42,500 bases of DNA, taken from positions 30,001 through 72,500 of the forward strand of contig WPIO01000196.1 in NCBI GenBank assembly GCA_009760855.2, read 5' to 3'. The DNA is from Cristatella mucedo. Lineage: Eukaryota > Bryozoa > Phylactolaemata > Cristatellidae. The first letter of the stretch is position 1. Each line of letters opens with the position of its first letter. Under the pieces are notes generated by a model, which was not told the DNA's origin, did not search any database, and saw only the letters and a list, made by a program, of their open reading frames with translations. This document shows positions 39,164 through 42,500 of this stretch, in pieces. Made by a program: the position numbers and the translations under genes.

Positions 39164-40208
39164 TCAATCGCCAGTGCGCCGCGTAATTGCTTCTTTATTT
39201 TCGAGAATAATCTCGGCGGCGCTTCAGCTGCTGCCGGAGCTTTGCCTAATTGCAATGAGTTACCGCCAAGTGCAGCCAACGAGCCGGTGGGCGGGCAGCG
39301 CGAGGCCGCGGCCGCCACCACCGCCGGCCGCAGCCTCTCCAAAATAAGCCATTCATTTGCCGCACATTATTGGCTTTTCCATTGGCTAATTGCTAAGAGT
39401 GCTGCTGCGCGGGCTGCGGCGGCGGCGGCCATCGAGCGAGCGTGGCCTGCGGCGGCGGCGGCTGCTGCTGCTGCGGCGCCCGCAGAGCTGGCGCCGCTGG
39501 CCTTTGGCGCGGGAGGCGCGTTCTGCTGCCGCCGGCTCGCTCGCTAACCGCGCGGCGAACGCGCTCGGCGTAGCCGCGGTCGCAGAGGCGCCGAGCGCCG
39601 CCGTCGTGCCGGCCGCTCGACGCCGGCCCGAGCAAAAGCTGAGTCAGCTTTGGCTCCTCTGTAGACGGAAGTGACGACCGCCGGAAGCGACTGACGCGGA
39701 GTGGGAGCGAGAACCGAGCGAGCTGGGCGAGTGAAGCCGAGGAAGCCGCGCGCTGCGGGCGGTACGAAGCGCCTCTCGTACTGAAAGTAGAAGCAAAGAT
39801 GGCGGGCCAAATGGCGTAATTTTCGCTCGGACTAACGGCGATCCGCGCTGCGTGCGGCAGATTGACCGGCGCCGGCGTTGCTTTCCTTCCTCGCGGGAAA
39901 GGAGAGCGACGCTGAGACGGAAAGCGGGAAGCAAAGCGGCTTTCTTTCCTTTCCTTCCGGTCTCCATCGCGCTCCCGCCGCCGCCGGATGAATTCGCCTT
40001 CACCTTCATTGCCGCGAACGGCTGAGGGAAGAGCCTGGAAAGATTTTTAGATCGCATTTCTTCATCGTCTGCGGTCCCCTCAGAGTTTTCTCGAGTGCTT
40101 AGCGCCGCCATCGCTTCTTCTCCGCAGCACCGCTTCCGCCTAATCGAATGACAGTACCCGAGGTCGGTTGGCAAGCGGCTGACATCCATCCCCCTGGGTT
40201 TTCGCAAC

Positions 40209-40242
<34 letters not shown>

Positions 40243-40690
40243 ACGCTCGCACCCTGCGCTCCACGGCGGCCGCCACTGTTCGGTCGCGCAGCTGCAGGCA
40301 GAGCTACGAAAATGGCTGCCCGTGAAAAAATGGCTGCCAATCGCATCCCGCGACCCAAACGCACACCCGACTCCTGTGTGCGAAACGGCGAGCTATGCTG
40401 ATGCCGCGTCGTTTTGCTTTCATTGAGCTGCCAGCTTCTAGCGAAGCGTTCCTGCATCCGGCTCCGGCACTGCGTCTCTCATCTCTGCGCGTCATTGTTT
40501 GTCAGCTCGTCAACCGCGTCCTCGTCTCATCCTCAGCACCCCTTTCTTCCTCTCTCTTATTGTTTGTGCATTATCTGCCCTCCCTGACTGCCACGCGTCC
40601 GCACAAGAGCCTTAGCGCCTGTCAGGAATCGTCTTCTGGCCTTTACGCCTCCCGACTCGGTCTCACTCCCTCTCCCAACACTCCCTCTCT
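39164..40690. other. CpG-rich region with TAAT/CCAAT-type motifs, no recognised gene
   Basis: 39175-39400 has TAATTG, CTAATTGC and two inverted CCAAT boxes (ATTGG near 39369 and 39381) in GC-rich surroundings. 39400-39540 is poly-Ala-coding GCG/CTG repeats. An AAGATGGCGG YY1-like site lies near 39797. No exon is recognised. Promoter or enhancer function is inference. Confidence 0.3.
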
Positions 40691-40691
<1 letters not shown>

Positions 40692-40784
<93 letters not shown>

Positions 40785-40803
40785 GTATGTGTGTGTGTGT
40801 GTA
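40692..40803. repeat. (CA)n-(TA)n-(TG)n compound microsatellite
   Basis: About 82 bp of CA, a short TA tract, then GTATGTGTGTGT. It is itself foldable and abuts the left arm of the large inverted repeat. Confidence 0.96.
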
Positions 40804-41318
40804 TCTGTGCACATTCGTCCGCCCCGCGTGGCACGCGAAACCAGACAGCGAGACATGGATACCTCAAATCTAACCTCGTCGAGATGTTATAAAAATCTGC
40901 GGCCTTCGAAGGCCATCCGATCACAAGAGCTCGCTGTGTGAGCATTGTTGGATAGCGGGGTGGAAGGGAGCGAACGAGAGAGACAGGGAGAGACACACAG
41001 AGAGAGAGAGAGAGAGAGACAGAGACAGAGAGAGACAGAGACAGACAGAGACAGAGACGGATACACATATGTCTCTGTCTCTGTCTGTCTCTGTCTCTCT
41101 CTGTCTCTCTCTCTCTCTCTCTGTGTCTCTCCCTGTCTCTCTCGTTCGCTCCCTTCCACCCCGCTATCCAACAATGCTCACACAGCGAGCTCTTGTGATC
41201 GGATGGCCTTCGAAGGCCGCAGATTTTTATAACATCTCGACGAGGTTAGATTTGAGGTATCCATGTCTCGCTGTCTGGTTTCGCGTGCCACGCGGGGCGG
41301 ACGAATGTGCACAGATAC
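40801..41318. repeat. Large near-perfect inverted repeat (foldback)
   Basis: Left arm 40801-41058 and right arm 41071-41318 around a 12-bp spacer. The outer 180 bp or so of each arm is unique sequence and identical by eye. The inner part is (GA)n against (CT)n, differing by about 10 bp in repeat length. It begins GTATCTGTGCACATTCG and ends with the exact complement. Confidence 0.97.
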
Positions 41319-41319
41319 T

Positions 41320-41565
41320 GTTGTCTGACAATGCACGTCAAACAACAGTATCTGACAACGTCGTCGTCCTTGGGAGCTGAATCACCTCTTTCGAAACCAA
41401 TGCCATGAATCGTGCAAACTCTCCAATCTACTCGACTTAATTACGAGCCTGCGAAACGTCGTAGAGACTAAACAGGTTCACAGGCGCAGAGTTTCCTGTA
41501 GCGAACCCATAACTTAAGACGCACCTGTTTATTACATTTGGCTTGCCTTTGGTTTGCCTTTGCGA
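41320..41565. other. Spacer, no recognised element; small hairpin
   Basis: An 11-bp inverted repeat (41314-41324 with 41342-41352, GATACTGTTGT) straddles the right edge of the large foldback. Nothing else is recognised. Confidence 0.5.
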
Positions 41566-41569
41566 TTCG

Positions 41570-41700
41570 TTGTACGTGTACACGTGCCTGCTCGTTTATC
41601 ACAAATCATTCGATCATGCTTTCTATACAGCTCATCTGTAAAGTGCTTAGAAAGAGATTCAGTTCTCTGAGTGCGCTATACGAATACATTATTATTATCA
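41570..41700 (+). mobile_element. LINE family A terminal fragment
   Basis: TGTAAAGTGCTTAGAAAGAG, TTCAGTTCTCTGAGTGCGCT, ATACGAATACATTATTATTA. The 5' part is degraded. Confidence 0.82.
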
Positions 41701-41704
41701 GTAT

Positions 41705-42018
41705 TGCCTCGTTTCGTGGGCGTACGCTAGCCGACGGATTTAATGTCACCACAACAAGAAAAAGTGTGAGGAGCGAGCCGGCATCAGAAAGGTCAACGTC
41801 AAGGTGAGGGACGCTCGCTGGAGGGACGCCGCCTCCGTTGGCTGCCGCTCGTGCGAAACTCGACTTGGACAGCGTCAAAGCGGCAGCGGTGTACCAGCGG
41901 CACCAACCTGCCGCTGTCGCCGCCTGCGGCAAGGCGCGCGCGAGCCCTACCGCAGGTCCGCTGTCCGCTGCCGCCGCCTCCTCTACTCGCGGCCATTGTC
42001 TCGGGGCCGACCGACCGT

Positions 42019-42051
<33 letters not shown>

Positions 42052-42500
42052 TAATTTCGCACTCGGGAGAATTAGCGCGCGCCGTCCGTCTCATTGCTTC
42101 GTAATGAATCGCGCGGTTATTCGCTCAGCTGGAGCGGCGAAGGGGCGGAGGCGTCGACGACGGCGGCGACGGGAAGGAGGGCGCGGGGCAGGAAGAGTGT
42201 CCACCCCGGGCACAGAGGCGGCCTGGCGCCGCGGCGCCAGCAATTAGCGCGCACCGCTACAGCCGCGCGCCAGCCGGCGAGGCGGCGGAGCGTGCGAGTC
42301 CAGCGAGGCGGCGGAGCGCGCGAGTCCGGCGAGCTCCGCCGCCTCCTCCGCTGCGGCGCCGACTCCGCCGCCGCAGCTCGCTCGCTCGGCGACTGGCCGG
42401 CAGCGGACGGCTCGTGCGTGTGTCCTTGCGCCGCCCCTGGCATTGTCCGCCCTGGCATAGTCCGGCGACCGCTGGTGTCAGCTCTCGCTGGCGCCCGGAC
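41705..42500. other. CpG-rich region, no recognised gene
   Basis: CCG/GCG runs (42010-42050), TAAT-containing motifs (CGTAATTTCG, AGAATTAGCGCGC, CGTAATGAATCG, CAATTAGCGCGC) and a repeated GGCGGAGCGNGCGAGTCC near 42280-42330. All long frames appear composition-driven. It may be the edge of a further gene's regulatory region. Confidence 0.3.

Noticed and set aside
40692-40803. (CA)n(TG)n as part of the large palindrome
   Set aside because: The right side of the foldback has no matching (CA)n beyond 41318, so the duplication stops at GTATCTG.

Overview
This is nuclear DNA from an animal, most likely an invertebrate. The window holds one multi-exon gene with GT-AG introns. It is full of microsatellites and decayed non-LTR retrotransposons with their partner SINEs, and CpG is plentiful rather than depleted. 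I cannot name the species. No bacterial, organellar or viral gene was recognised.

The one confident gene is a coronin on the + strand, about 4445-22294. It was assembled by eye from 17 coding exons whose phases all agree. Exons 2-10 encode the WD40 beta-propeller and its extension. They resemble class II (CORO2-type) coronins. Exons 11-16 encode about 1,060 residues of low-complexity Gly/Ala/Pro/Ser/Arg-rich sequence, including a single 2.2-kb exon (18760-20982). Exon 17 (22169-22294) encodes the C-terminal coiled coil with the coronin trimerisation motif, followed by a stop. The predicted protein is about 1,511 residues, against roughly 450-530 for ordinary short coronins. The extra length lies between propeller and coiled coil.

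Layout: 1-4440, no recognised gene, with long GA/CT tracts and one decayed LINE fragment. 4445-22294, the coronin gene; its introns carry (TA)n, (CT)n and (TTA)n tracts, a 17-bp minisatellite, LINE 3' ends (one nested in another) and SINEs. 22300-25280, a GC-rich 3' flank, a decayed LINE reverse transcriptase, a tandem array of YY1-type motifs beside a hairpin, and LINE 3' ends. 25280-31260, a 15-bp minisatellite of about 60 units, a 20-bp minisatellite, SINEs and LINE tails. 31260-38750, a CT tract, more LINE and SINE copies, and the best-preserved LINE (37490-38740, RT motif YADD intact, 5'-truncated, frameshifted). 38750-42500, CpG-rich sequence with no recognised gene, and a near-perfect foldback inverted repeat (40801-41318).

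The mobile elements form a small ecosystem. LINE family A (CR1/L2-like) ends in a conserved stem-loop followed by ATT repeats. At least two tRNA-derived SINE families end in the same stem-loop, so they probably borrow the LINE-A machinery. LINE family B is a second lineage, recognised by similarity among its copies and by a C-terminal WNSLP motif.

Exon boundaries, phases and repeat relationships were read by hand, with no alignment or database search.
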